Shown piece by piece: positions 29,360 through 51,977 of a stretch of DNA of 64,000 nt. The stretch is from positions 682,001 to 746,000 of the forward strand of contig CM024187.1 in the NCBI GenBank assembly GCA_013433145.1. Reading direction: 5' to 3'. Within the stretch, counting starts at the first letter, position 1, and each line of letters opens with the position of its first letter. This stretch comes from Ascaris suum. Lineage: Eukaryota > Nematoda > Chromadorea > Rhabditida > Ascarididae. The position numbers and the translations under genes are program-made. The notes below the pieces were generated by a model. The model worked only from the letters and a program-made list of their open reading frames with translations, was not told the DNA's origin and searched no databases.

Positions 29360-29788
29360 ACTGTTGAATTTCATGGTGCACACTTTAGACCAGCACTGTC
29401 AATGAGTTCGCGGTAATGTGCTAATCGCCGTTGTTGCTTCAGATTTTTCACGTTTTATGTCCTTTCATGTGTATTTCACTTAATAAATGATCTCATTTTC
29501 GAACTTTCTTTAGGGTAATCGGAAGGAGGGTCAGTATCGGATAAACACTTCAAGATAATAATATCCACCGCTTAATATAGAAAACATAGTTATGAAATTT
29601 CCGTCGTTATTTGTGTTTTTTCATCCTACTGTGCTGGTTAATGCGTAAATTTATGTTGCAAAATTGCGCAGAGATTATCGATCGCTGAGCGATCCGTTTG
29701 TTAAAATGGGTGATGACGATCGCGTTTAAGCATTTAGTATTGGACGTAATAAAATAGATTCTTAGCATGGGAAAAATATTTCTATTGA

Positions 29789-30019
29789 TTTAACTTGTAT
29801 CATATTGTGACAACATCACGTACCCGTGGAGTAGCACGTGATCTGGAGAAGATTAAGCTTGTCCAGCAAGCTTTAGTCAAACCCAACTTTTGGCGTCTTA
29901 AAAAAGATCTTAGGAGGCAAGTTTACAGCAAGAATGATAAATTACTTGAGCTTCATAAACCAATGCCGAAATCTTTTCAGTATAGCGTTAAGATTTCTAA
30001 AGATATTTCTTTCTTCTAG
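29789..30019 (+). CDS. Basic open frame, possible exon of unknown gene
   Basis: Open for about 76 codons without a good ATG. Reads TRGVARDLEKIKLVQQAL, KPNFWRLKKDLRRQVYSKND and LLELHKPMPKSF. It is rich in Lys/Arg with a regular charged pattern unlike neighbouring random frames. It ends at a TAG that coincides exactly with the acceptor of the next exon-like segment. No family recognised. Confidence 0.25.
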   Translation, partial: FNLYHIVTTSRTRGVARDLEKIKLVQQALVKPNFWRLKKDLRRQVYSKNDKLLELHKPMPKSFQYSVKISKDISFF

Positions 30020-30150
30020 CGATTTCAATCCTGAGGCATCTCACAAAATTGCTCTTAAGTTACAGTTGCAACTTTAATAGGACTGGGTGTCCTAGGTGGG
30101 TGAAGACAGAAAATAGGAAAAGGTCTTTCAAGTACATGTTGGACCATCAG
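30020..30150 (+). CDS. Exon-like segment with strong splice sites
   Basis: Bounded by TTTCTTCTAG and CAG|GTAAGT. Open for 43 codons (RHLTKLLLSYSCNFN, GCPRWVKTENRKRSFKYMLD), phase 2 bases in, phase 0 out. It converges on the 3' end of shl-1, 283 bases away. No partner exon found. Confidence 0.25.
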
Positions 30151-30433
30151 GTAAGTGATCTTTCATAGCCAGCTGGTCCCGTAGCAAACGTAGGACCTAA
30201 CGAAGGAATGTGGTCCTGTTGTACATTTCTTCCTTGTGTGCCAGGTGCCGCGTGGCGAATAGCAGGTAAATATGGTGTTTCTACTGGACTCGAGGTTTGC
30301 TACGGGCACTGACTACTAAGCAACCAATGCATCGGCATACCCAGCGGTTTTTCCTGAGGTTTTCATGGGCGAGCACTCCATTCGAATGTTGCGCGGAAAT
30401 AAGAGAATTTGACGAAGAAGCGAGGATAATATT

Positions 30434-41549
<11,116 letters not shown>

Positions 41550-41553
41550 TGTC

Positions 41554-41562
41554 CTGCAAAAT
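41554..41562 (-). promoter_or_regulatory. Splice acceptor just before the shl-1 start
   Basis: ATTTTGCAG on the minus strand, ending four bases before the ATG. It is either a spliced-leader trans-splice site or the end of a 5' UTR intron. Confidence 0.55.
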
Positions 41563-43828
41563 TAGGGCAATGCGAAGATGAGCACTCTTTTTAAAATCAT
41601 TATTAAAAAGCAACAGTTTCGATTGCAAGGCTCATTTAAAAGACGGCTTCTTTCAGCGATCATCAATGTTTTCCTCTTCATAATGCTGTTCCCCTATGAT
41701 GCTTCTAAAACTTTCTTGAGCTCTTAAAATTCGAGATTTTGGAACAATGCTTCATGACCACCAAAATTCCTCACCTACACTATGAAAGTTGCGCCTATCG
41801 TGTGAATTACAGATAATTTTTCCGCACAATGTTCGATAGAATTTCGATGCACTTTAAAGTTTGTATTTGGTATTGCAATAATCTGCAACCATCAAGCAAT
41901 ACCTTCCGAAAAATACGTCCAGATAGTGCTAATTTTATATTATTTGTTGTTTGGAAACAGTACAATAACTGCTCACTTGACAGTTCATGACCTCACACCT
42001 ATTTGTTTTTCGCGTCATTAGCTTGCAGGGGCATTTTGTCTCAGCTCATAAGGCACTCCTTTTTCCTAGAACTTCTTTGAAGCCTTTTTAAAAGCAGAAT
42101 TCAATTGGTTTACAAGGCACTTTTTATGTACTGTCTTTTCAGCCCAAACTTTGGCTGCTGTCCTTTCCTATCGCAATTGGTTACTTCCGAGAAATTTATT
42201 AGGGTAAGTGACGCTGTTTGATCTCTAGATTGGGTATTGTCAAGATGAATCAAATGTTTTTGAATGCAGCGGAAGTGGTAAGGAGCGCCGATGCACTGCT
42301 GAAAGAGCGCTAAACCTAAAGCCGAATGAGCGAATGAGCTGAAAAAAGGCGCTACTCGCTTCGTTAATGGAGATAGCAGGTTGCTAAAATGGGAAAAGCG
42401 GAGTTGTTTGACGTTTAGCCAATAAAATATTGAATTCATCCTTTTCGATAGGATATTAGCCAGGTAGAAGGGAATGGTATTGAGCTTAAGCCATGGGAGA
42501 CATATTTTGTTTTCTTTTTCTTTTATCGAGCAACTAAACGGAATGGAAGAGTCAAGGTTTTTAAATTTGATTTGCCAACGTTATTTGTATATTTTTTTGT
42601 ATGAAATTTCAACATTACATCGCATGATTTATCTAAAACAATGGAAATTCTAGGCAAAGGTAAATTCGCAGATTATTGATACTTGGTTCTTCATTCTGAA
42701 ATAAATACCCACTAGGGGAGAAATACGGTTGTTTAATGTATTTACAGCTAATAGTATTGTTGTCATTATAGAAATAATAATTTTAGTTTGTTTCTGATAG
42801 AAAAAAAAAGACAATTGAATTAGACCATTTCTCATCAGTTAACGGTTATGCAAAAATTTTAAAGGGGATTTACGAAAGCATTATGATACAATTTTTAAAG
42901 CTTATGTTCAAAGAACTTAGTGCAGCGTTATGAAGAGGTCAGCAGTCCATTGTAGCATCCCGTCATATATATTTTCATTAACATCTTTTTTCTTATAAAA
43001 CATCACCACTTTTCGTCATTCCGTCAGCATAATGCGTTGCAAATAACAATCGACTTTGCAATCAACGTAACGCTTAATTCGCATGTTACGAAATGTCTTT
43101 TAATGAAGTGTCCCATTTGCATGTTGTATATTTCCTTTTTGAGTACATGCTAATTTGCATTGAGTCCTTCCAATTCATAATTTAATGGAGCGATATGCAT
43201 CATGAAGTGCATTGCATTTAGAGGTTGCTGCACCGTTGCGATGATATTCCGGCACGAAATGCGTAATGACTTCAATAATAAAGGCAAAGTGGTTTAACTG
43301 CTCAAGTCTGAGGTGGTTAAAGACTAATGTGAGAAGAAAAAGCGAGAAGATAGGCATTATTAGATCGAAGACGACAGTGGAAGTAGTATGGTAAAGCAGC
43401 TTACTAGGTTCAAACAAGCAGAAGCGACCAGGTGAATTTTCTTCACACTTCCAGATAATGCTTGCTATTGGAAATGGACTACCGTAGCAATAGGTACATC
43501 AAAGTTCCAGACTTCAACAGGAACAATGCATTAGTACCAAAAGCATGAAGTAGTTCAGAATGTTTTTTGTTATGTGGTTTATTTAGGTAGGCTTCACATA
43601 TTTATCGATTGCTGTGCAATCTTGCAAAAAAAGTTTTGAAGGCTTTTATAAGGAGGCAATATCACCACTTCTTTCCCACTCTCTTCGTTGCCTGTGCTTT
43701 CTGATTACTGTAAAGAATGGGTTGCAAGTACGATAACTATTGCATTATGACGAGAAATCTGCTCATCCAAGTTCTAATATTTAGGATGCATGCTATTTTT
43801 CATTTGTGGTACCCATTAATGAGTGAGT

Positions 43829-43958
43829 GTACTTGCGTATGCGTTCGTGTTGGCGTGTGCATGTACATGAGCATACGCATGCACGCAAATGTGTGCGCAT
43901 GTATGTCCGTGCATGTATGTGTGTTTATGTTTATGTGCGTACGTGTGCGCGTGTGTGT
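43829..43958. repeat. Degenerate GT/GC-rich alternating purine-pyrimidine tract
   Basis: About 130 bases of imperfect TG/TA/CG/CA steps (runs such as GTGTGCGCATGTATG and GTGCGTACGTGTGCGCGTG), mostly alternating purine and pyrimidine. Such DNA readily adopts the Z form. Confidence 0.8.
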
Positions 43959-46900
43959 AAATCAGCGGATAACTTCGCACCGATCGAGTTTACCTTTGAG
44001 TTGCGCGTTAAACTTAGGTGGTGACTATTTATATCTGATTGTAGGGAGAAGAAATAGAAATGTTTTATTCGCATCTTCGGAACATTCTGGGTAGTATACC
44101 AGGTTACCTTCACCTGCACAGCTAGCTTGGGCAGAGCTTCATAATCTTCAGTTATTAGCTAAACTTCATTAGTTAGCCTTCAAATCGTGATCCGCAGCCA
44201 AGCATCGCGCAGACGCATGTAAAACAGACGCAGTTAGGAAGCGAATTCAGGGGCGAATCCTGTGGTAGAAAAAGTCTCGATGTGTTTTTAGTGAAACACA
44301 CTTCTCTGTGGAAGGTGGAAAAGTTTATGTGACTTTCGCAAGACCGAAAGCAAAATGCGTCCCTCGGGGCAGAACCATCCCAAAATTGTAAAACAAGCAA
44401 AGACTGAATCTATTCGAAGCAAACCACCATATGGATTGAGGTATACTGCTAGGAGATACGCTCTCATATTTGATGGCTCAACTACGGCTTATATTTTTTG
44501 ATGAGATCTGCACTTCTAGGCGTAAATTCAGCTAACGCGCAATCCTTCTTCACGATTTTAAAAATGAATGCAAATAACTTCAAATGATTCCAATGCAAAA
44601 GCTTTTATATATCACAGCTATCAAATGTTCTGTTCCTATAGAGCTGAACAATGAGCTACATAGTGGTGGCAATCGAGAAATTGAAGTAGAGTGACACAAC
44701 CTCCTCTCATTGCATTCAAAATCAGATGTTAACAGAATTCAAACCAAGTTGCTGCGAATCATGAAAGGAACATAAGAGAACATCCAAGATCCTCAAGCGT
44801 CAGATTCATAAATTACGAATGCAAAAATCGAAATAGTGAAGAGACTTGAGTGAATCGTCTACTGCCTTTGATTATTTCGGATGAAAGAATCGATCGAGAT
44901 AATGACTAAAGCCCTAACTTCTTAGAAGCTCAAGCCTCTCATTTTCTAAAAGTGTTTGAGAAAAAAAGGAGGCTGCACTTTCATTTCGGAGGAAGTTTAG
45001 TGATCCATATGAAGAAAACTGTAATTGTTTACATTTCGACTTTCGTTTTTGAGATTCACAATTCATAACGAATAGCGTCGAAGAACCAAAACTCACGCCT
45101 AACACCAATGGTTTCTTAGACAGCAGTCTAATTATGATTATAAAGTTAGCTTAATGAAGAGTCTGCTTGACTACGTTTGATTCTTCACCTCGACGATGCA
45201 ACAGTTTTGCTAATCTGTCTGAAAATATGCTGCATATCGATAAAGTCTGATTGAGATTTCACTGACGTGCGCCCATTTTCTCATCCCGACTAGCTTAAAG
45301 AGGATAATTTTCTTCTGCTTAAACTTTCTTTCAACCTGTTTTCTCAAAAGAACTCGAGCGCAATGTTCCATACACTTGTTTTTGCCTGACCCTACTTGCA
45401 CAACTATCACTGAAAGCATCATAGCATTCTCACACAACTGTAAAATACACGCACTATACTGCACGGAAATTCTTGCTTTTCAGTATTATACACGGTGCAG
45501 CTTCATGGTTTAAGCATTTAGGGATCCTGTTTCGTACATAAATACCGACAGACTACCGAAGTGGGAAGTAACAAGAAACATACCAACGCGACATGCACAC
45601 ATAAATTTTCTTCAAAAGCTCTTCTCTCATATCTCTCATATTCTTAGCGGACATCCATCAAAACAACCTAAGCCAAATCGGCATAAATCTCGAACACAGA
45701 CACAAGGAATTGAGAGAAATCGTCAACTTTATGGAAAAAGACGCCAGATTAGATAGAATTTTTTACATTTACGCGCATAGCAGTGAAATATTTAATGTCA
45801 TTCGCGAACTACTTAGTAGATCGTACTGATAGGTGACAAAAAAGCAATTGCTGCGCACCATTATTTCGTTTTGAAATTAGAGTGCACTTAGTTAAATTAA
45901 CAAAGTGAACCATATCTTTCCAGAATATAAAATTTGCTGATAAAATATGTCAAGTCGCTGCGATTTTTGATCGTTTTTACACGTTATCCCTTCAAAACCA
46001 TAAAACATGCATGTGATAAAGGGTAAGGAATAGTTTTGCTAATGTTTCTTCCAAAGGTCATTATACCACCATACTCTCAATAAATCTCTGGAGGTTGGAG
46101 TATTTCATATCCTCTGAGTGAAAGCTAATTTGCGAAGGATTTGAAGGATGTTAACTTGAGGGAGATTTTTGCGTGGTAGTATTTCCAAACTAAGAGGAGG
46201 GGTAGTTATAATTTCTGACTTTGTAGAGTCAATGCGAAGTGACATCTTGAAAATGCACAACTTTAGTTTATTATGATAGAAGTTTTCCATCATAATATGT
46301 GTGAGTATAGTTTTGTTGTCCGCTGTTGTCTTGGGTCGAAATTGCTTCAGTGATTGATGGTGCCGCGAATGAATTCCGAATTTCAAATTTTCCAGGCAGT
46401 TTTACCAATTAGTTTATTGCCAAATTACGGCGATATAAATTACTTTCAGTAGGATCGGTTGCCTTTATGTGATGCGTATACTGAAGGGAGAGTTGTTGAT
46501 GAGGAAGAAGTTTCGAAGAGAAGAAAAGCAACGTTCATTTAGAGGCTGGAAATTATTACGCACAATTTGCAGGTTATTCAGCATTCAGCTAGCGCATATA
46601 GCAGCACTTGTTACGTATCATATACTCCGCAACGCTTATCGTCTTAGCTACGTTTTTGTCTGAGGATCAATACACACATAACGCGCATGCCATCTCGTGG
46701 AACCGACCTCCAAGGATGATGTTTTCCACCTCAGGAGCGGAATTATCTGTTGCTGCAAAGACGACGTAAAACAATAACGCTTATAGAAAAATGAGTGACC
46801 ACGATATTCAAAACACTTCCAGAAAATAATTACTTCTTCACCACTAATGTCAACAAAAATACTCTGCGTTTGCTATTACACGATCAGCAAAGTCTTTTTG

Positions 46901-49900
46901 GATATTTAAAGAGTCTCTTCATTGTTGTTACGTTTTCACTTGCTGTTTCAGTTTCATCATCACGGTTGATCCGTTTAGACAATTCTTAAGCGCGTGTCGA
47001 AATTCCCAATGATTTTAATATTTGACGATTTTTTCGCATATTTTTTCTTTTATTCCCGAGCTTTTGGTTAGGGTAAAAAAACTTTTCAATTGGGAAGAAT
47101 GAATAAATTAGCGCAGTTTGATTTGCTTTCTTCAAAGGGCATTACAAACGCTACATACAACATTATTTTAAAACATGAAATATTTTTTGCTCTATAAAAT
47201 ATGAAAGCATAAAATATAAACGAAATACGGAAATTGATTATGCCTATTGTATGAAGGAGATATATGAAGAGGATAGTCTGCATTATTTTCTTACAGGTTT
47301 GCAAATGAAAATCGCTTTGAAATAGGACTTGAATTCGCTATTGCATTTATGTATGTGCACTTGATGGCAACAGTGCGATAGCCAATGTATTCAATTTGGC
47401 GTTAATGCCACTGGGAATTTTTTTAATCATAATATGACGCTTAGTGCGCCAACTATTCGTTTTATACGTAAGTTAGCCAATGTCTGCTTTGCTAGCGGCC
47501 TAACGAAACTTTCGAGCACCGACGAAGCGTCAAAAATCACTCATTTCCATTTTTCATTAGTTTCAAAATCAGCTTTGCTAATCACATCAGTGTAACTTTC
47601 ACAGGATATTCATTCGTAATCTTCTCCAACTCTGAGCACTGTAGGCGTACTTCAACCGTTTCTAATCAAATAGTGAAGTGTCAAAGCATTTTCACCTCAT
47701 CAAAAACATATGACTCATAATAAGTAATAGAGGTGATGAAAAAGGTGTCAAGAAGTCAAAAGTTGCTGATATGTCAAAATGTGTTGCTATGAGACTTTTT
47801 TGCTAGCATCAATAGCTGCTACAAGTCGACGGTTTGTTTCATGTCTTTTAAATAAATAATAGGGAGATTAGACCTTAGAAATTAGGTAATTTCTTGTGAA
47901 CAGATCACCCAAGAGTGACATTTTCTAGCTTTTATGAAAACAGTAAGTGTATTGGCATTTCTTCTATATTAGTAAGCTGTAAGATATCTTAGAAATTTAT
48001 ATCACCGTTACATAGTGTGTTCTTCAAGTTCTCAATATAAACTAGACAATTTAAAATCATAAAAATATCCAAGATACCATCTATGCGTAACAGATGTCGT
48101 TTTGCCAGCAAGACTATCGAGTGTTTTTCTGATAGATCTAAAGATGTAACAGGAAGTTAAGAGGAAACAATGATCTCTTTATTAAAAAACTATGATAGAT
48201 TATGAGCGCCGATCGCTATAGATTGTTCAATTACCGTTTGAAAAAATAAATTTCACCATGTGTTCATTGGTATAAGATTTTTGGAATTGAGCGTCATATG
48301 AACAGGAGATTTCCGATGCTTGCTCGAGAGAAACATTCAAAGAGGATAACTATTCGACGCTTTTAGTTGATTCATATCAGCTAGAGACTTCCGAAAAGTT
48401 ACAAGAAAACCTCCTCTTGTACACCTTATATTCAGTGACTCTCCAATTACATGCCCTCCTCAACTTTTACAACCTCATGTCGATATACTTCCGCTTTAAC
48501 GAAAAATTTTAAATGCTCTTTTCTCTCTTGTTCAGGAATCGCGCTGGAATAAAAACTCATAGCCTAACATAATATGATCATGGAATGCGATTCTATGCAT
48601 TTTCCCCTTATAAACTTTTTTTGAGATCTGCAAATGCTGTATAGGATCTTTTCACATTTTAGCGCTTTGTTTTCGAGTAAAAATTAGGCAAAATAAAATA
48701 AGCTAAATGGAGATCAATGGATATAATCCCAGGAGAACAAAACGATCAAACAAAGGATTAGCCATTGAAATCTATGGAAACAACTTGCTGAAAAGAAAAT
48801 GACATTGCAAAATATTAAGCGTGTCTTCTTGAAACATCGTTTTGCATCATAAATATATGTTATTCTCTTTGAACTCGCCGAATTCGCTTTTCTCTAACAA
48901 ATTCTGCATTAAAAAATTACAAAACGTACGCAAGCCAGATGGCGTATCCAATCGACTAATTCATACGGTGAATGTAAAGCAAAATAATTTCTTGCGGGAA
49001 GTCACTCGCTTCAAGTCGTTAAAGAAAGGACCAACAGATTTATGGGAATAAGTTGATCTTGAGAAATTATTATTATCACTCGTTTTTTTTCGTTGATCTT
49101 TCACCACTAGTACAATTGTACGCCAGTAGTCAGCTGCAGAAGAATCGAAATTTGGCGAAGATAATTTTAGGAAATAGTTGTTTCAGAGCAGACAAATAGG
49201 AATTAAATTGTGGTGAAATGTGCACGCGACTAGGTGAGAGGTATTGCGAATTTCATACAGCCGCCAAATGAATTGGAAAAGCGTAATAATTCGCGAAAAA
49301 AAAAACCGCCAGCGAATCAGCAAAAATGCTCAGCAATAAGCATTTTAATGCTAGAATCTCCAACGTTTGTCGGCAGGTGTATGACAGGTATTGCACAAGT
49401 CATAGGTTCAGTTCAACAAGACCACTCTTGAGCTTCACCACGTGCGTTTCGCCATTGCAGCCTTCCTGCAATGAGCAACTGTTACAAATGATGCACGCAT
49501 CAGGTTTATATCGGTACTAACTGCGGCCGTTGAGTTACTGTAAATTGAGTGAGTCAGCCATAGCTTATAAAGCCGCTGAGTTTAAATGAAATGTGTTTGA
49601 AGCTCTTCTAGTGGGAAATAATTTGTGAAAGTGATTGTATCGAATCAAAAGCTGATAAGAGAGTCTAAAATATATTGGAAAAAATCTACGAAAGTTGCGT
49701 CTTCCGTCGAATTGAAATTCTTAACTGAAAACTAGTGACTCTAATGTATGGTGTGAAAATCAAAAGTATTCGAACATTTTCATAAATTCCAGGTTATGAA
49801 ATAAGGAAATCCATATAAGTTATTTTGAATCATATTAAAAAAAAAAAACAGAGAAGTTTAGCATGAAAGAAAGATGATAAAAGATCAACTACAAAGTATG

Positions 49901-50459
49901 CACAAAGAAAGCGGCAAAAAAAGCAAACGGCTCATGTTATTCAATCTGCTTAGCGTACTTCCAATGGCAATAGGTATTGCTAAGATAACGAGCGAATAGA
50001 AAGTGCAGATTTAAATAGACTGATAGTTATTATCAAAAGAAAACGAAATCGAAGGAAAGTCACCTCATCTCGGTGAAAGAAATGAGCGTCACAGTTATGT
50101 TTTTCGATTGGATACTAAAAAACGGGCATGCATTTTGTGTCATTATCAACCTTCCTTATTATGAAAGAAATAATTAAGTGAGTAAATCTAAAACGAATAT
50201 TGCATGTTTGTGAGGAAATTTGGCGATAACAAAAGACAATTTATTGGAATTTGAGTGGTCAAACATTTATAGCGTTCTAGAATTGAAACGAGGTGTTCCT
50301 CTTGGAAGACGCATTTGAAAGAGAATCGGATCACTGGTCTCCTTGATCATAGTGCGTCTTCAGGGATAAATCAATGTAATAAAGATTCTCATTGACGATT
50401 AATTGAGACCAACACCAAAACTGCGCAGGTGTTGAGTTGAGTGTGACGCCATCCTCTTT

Positions 50460-50760
50460 TTGGTTTCAAATTGAGGAGTGCGCGACATGAAATGGAACTA
50501 CAACGAACATGAGCAGAGCAATAGAACGGATCGATGCATCACGAGCGTAGAAAAGCGTAGTGGGCGTGGCGACAGTCGGTGGTAAAACCGGGAGGCACAT
50601 CAAGCTAGCGCACTGCCAACGAGTGCCAGCGGGCAGGGCTGCCTAGGGCGTCGACACTGGCCCAACGTAGTTCTCCATCGATCCGTCCTCAGTTCACTAT
50701 GGACGGCTCGCGTGATGTTCACCACACTCTCGTCGACACCGGCTGATAGGGCACACATTG
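50460..50760. promoter_or_regulatory. GC-rich block, possible promoter or repeat element
   Basis: Well above half G+C by eye in DNA that is otherwise about two-thirds A+T. It includes a GGGCGTGGC GC-box-like motif at about 50568, two CGATC/GATCG-type palindromes and GTCGACAC twice. No frame is convincingly coding. It lies 9 kb upstream of the shl-1 ATG. It could be a distal promoter, a non-coding exon or a repeat family member. Confidence 0.3.
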
Positions 50761-51907
50761 CTTGGTGCTAGTGCTGAGAGTGGCGCATTATGAACAATCA
50801 CAGCCTGCCGACACAGCCTAAGACTGAACGTAATGTTTCGTTAGGACATTGCGGCCACTCACTGCAAAACAACACCTTTGTTGTGGATTTTTGAAGCAGA
50901 CGCTCATTCGCATACACACATACCACAACGTGGATTTGCGTGAACAAACGACGATTGACGATGCCTCCAGCAAAATGCTGGCAGCACACACTGCCGCTGT
51001 ACCGCAAAGTGTTGCTTCTTTTTACACATCCAGCTATGCACTTGCGCTTCGCTAAGCACATTCGAATTTCTCGCATTTCGCAGCATACCACGTGTCATTC
51101 CGATGTTTGCACAAACATCCATTACAGTGCTTGGTATCATATTTTGCTTGCGTCTTCCTATTTTTACCTTTTAGCTAAAGGTTCGTTGCACATCATCTCC
51201 TGCATTCCTGCATGGCAACATCTGAAACTTTTATGTAAATTCGAACTTGGGCAGCAGATTTCTTCGTCTTCAGTTGTTTCAACCAATAGAGCGATGAAAA
51301 TTGAGGATAAGGAGTGGCGGCAACCGGATTCTATGGTTTCATGGTTTCGAGTCCACCTAGCGACAATAAATTCTTATTCGTGGCTCTCTACGTTCATGGA
51401 TCATTATTATAAAACATCCAACAAATTTTGATTCTTACATTACTCTCTTCGAGCAAAAAGGTAGGGAAACAGAGTTTCGCAGGGAAAGAGCAAAAATACT
51501 GGCAAATAGTTGGGCATATCAGGATGAGATAATTTTTAGCCGCTATAGTGATGGCAAGTGCTAGGAATTTACGATTTTCAGTTTCAACCATCGTTTTGGA
51601 TATCGCATAACAAGCAAAAATGCGACTCATAGCCGGACTAAAACAGAGATAAAGGAAGTCTAAGAAAACGTTTGAAATGCTCATACAGAAATATTTCAGC
51701 CAACATCCATGCATTCTCCTCACTCAAATAAGTCACAATTAAGCAAGAAAAGAGTTATATACATATGATCAAATGGCGAACGTAAACGCCGTGGCCAGCG
51801 CATCTTTTTTGCTTAATTTTTTGCTGAAGCTTTGCGCTTGTGCTTGACGTCGCCATTCGAATGAAATTCTCCAATTTCTAAAACGTAATATGAAGGTGCC
51901 ATACTCA

Positions 51908-51977
51908 TTAAATAATTGAATAAATAAATAAGTAAACAAACGAATGCATAAATAAATAGGTAGATAAATGAATAAAC
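51908..51977. repeat. Degenerate AAAT tetranucleotide tract
   Basis: Imperfect AATA/AAGT/AAAC/AATG units, clearly periodic at four bases. Confidence 0.8.

Larger units (their letters stand above)
27088..30433. other. Stretch between the unrecognised gene and shl-1
   Basis: Mostly AT-rich and without a supported gene. It contains three exon-like segments on the plus strand (28882-28927, 29789-30019, 30020-30150), which I could not join into a convincing gene, and a G-rich block at 29335-29359. Confidence 0.5.

Noticed and set aside
42140..42200. Possible exon after TCTTTTCAG with a GTAAGT donor
   Set aside because: Open in two frames, about 60 bases, no partner exon. Cannot be told from chance.
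46450..46663. Exon-like open segments around 46.5 kb on plus (DRLPLCDAYTEG frame)
   Set aside because: In-frame stop right at the good acceptor, no donor or partner, and another frame is also open.
50798..51431. Overlapping open frames on both strands beside the GC-rich block
   Set aside because: Mutually overlapping frames of similar length, none with a known motif. Likely a by-product of higher GC.
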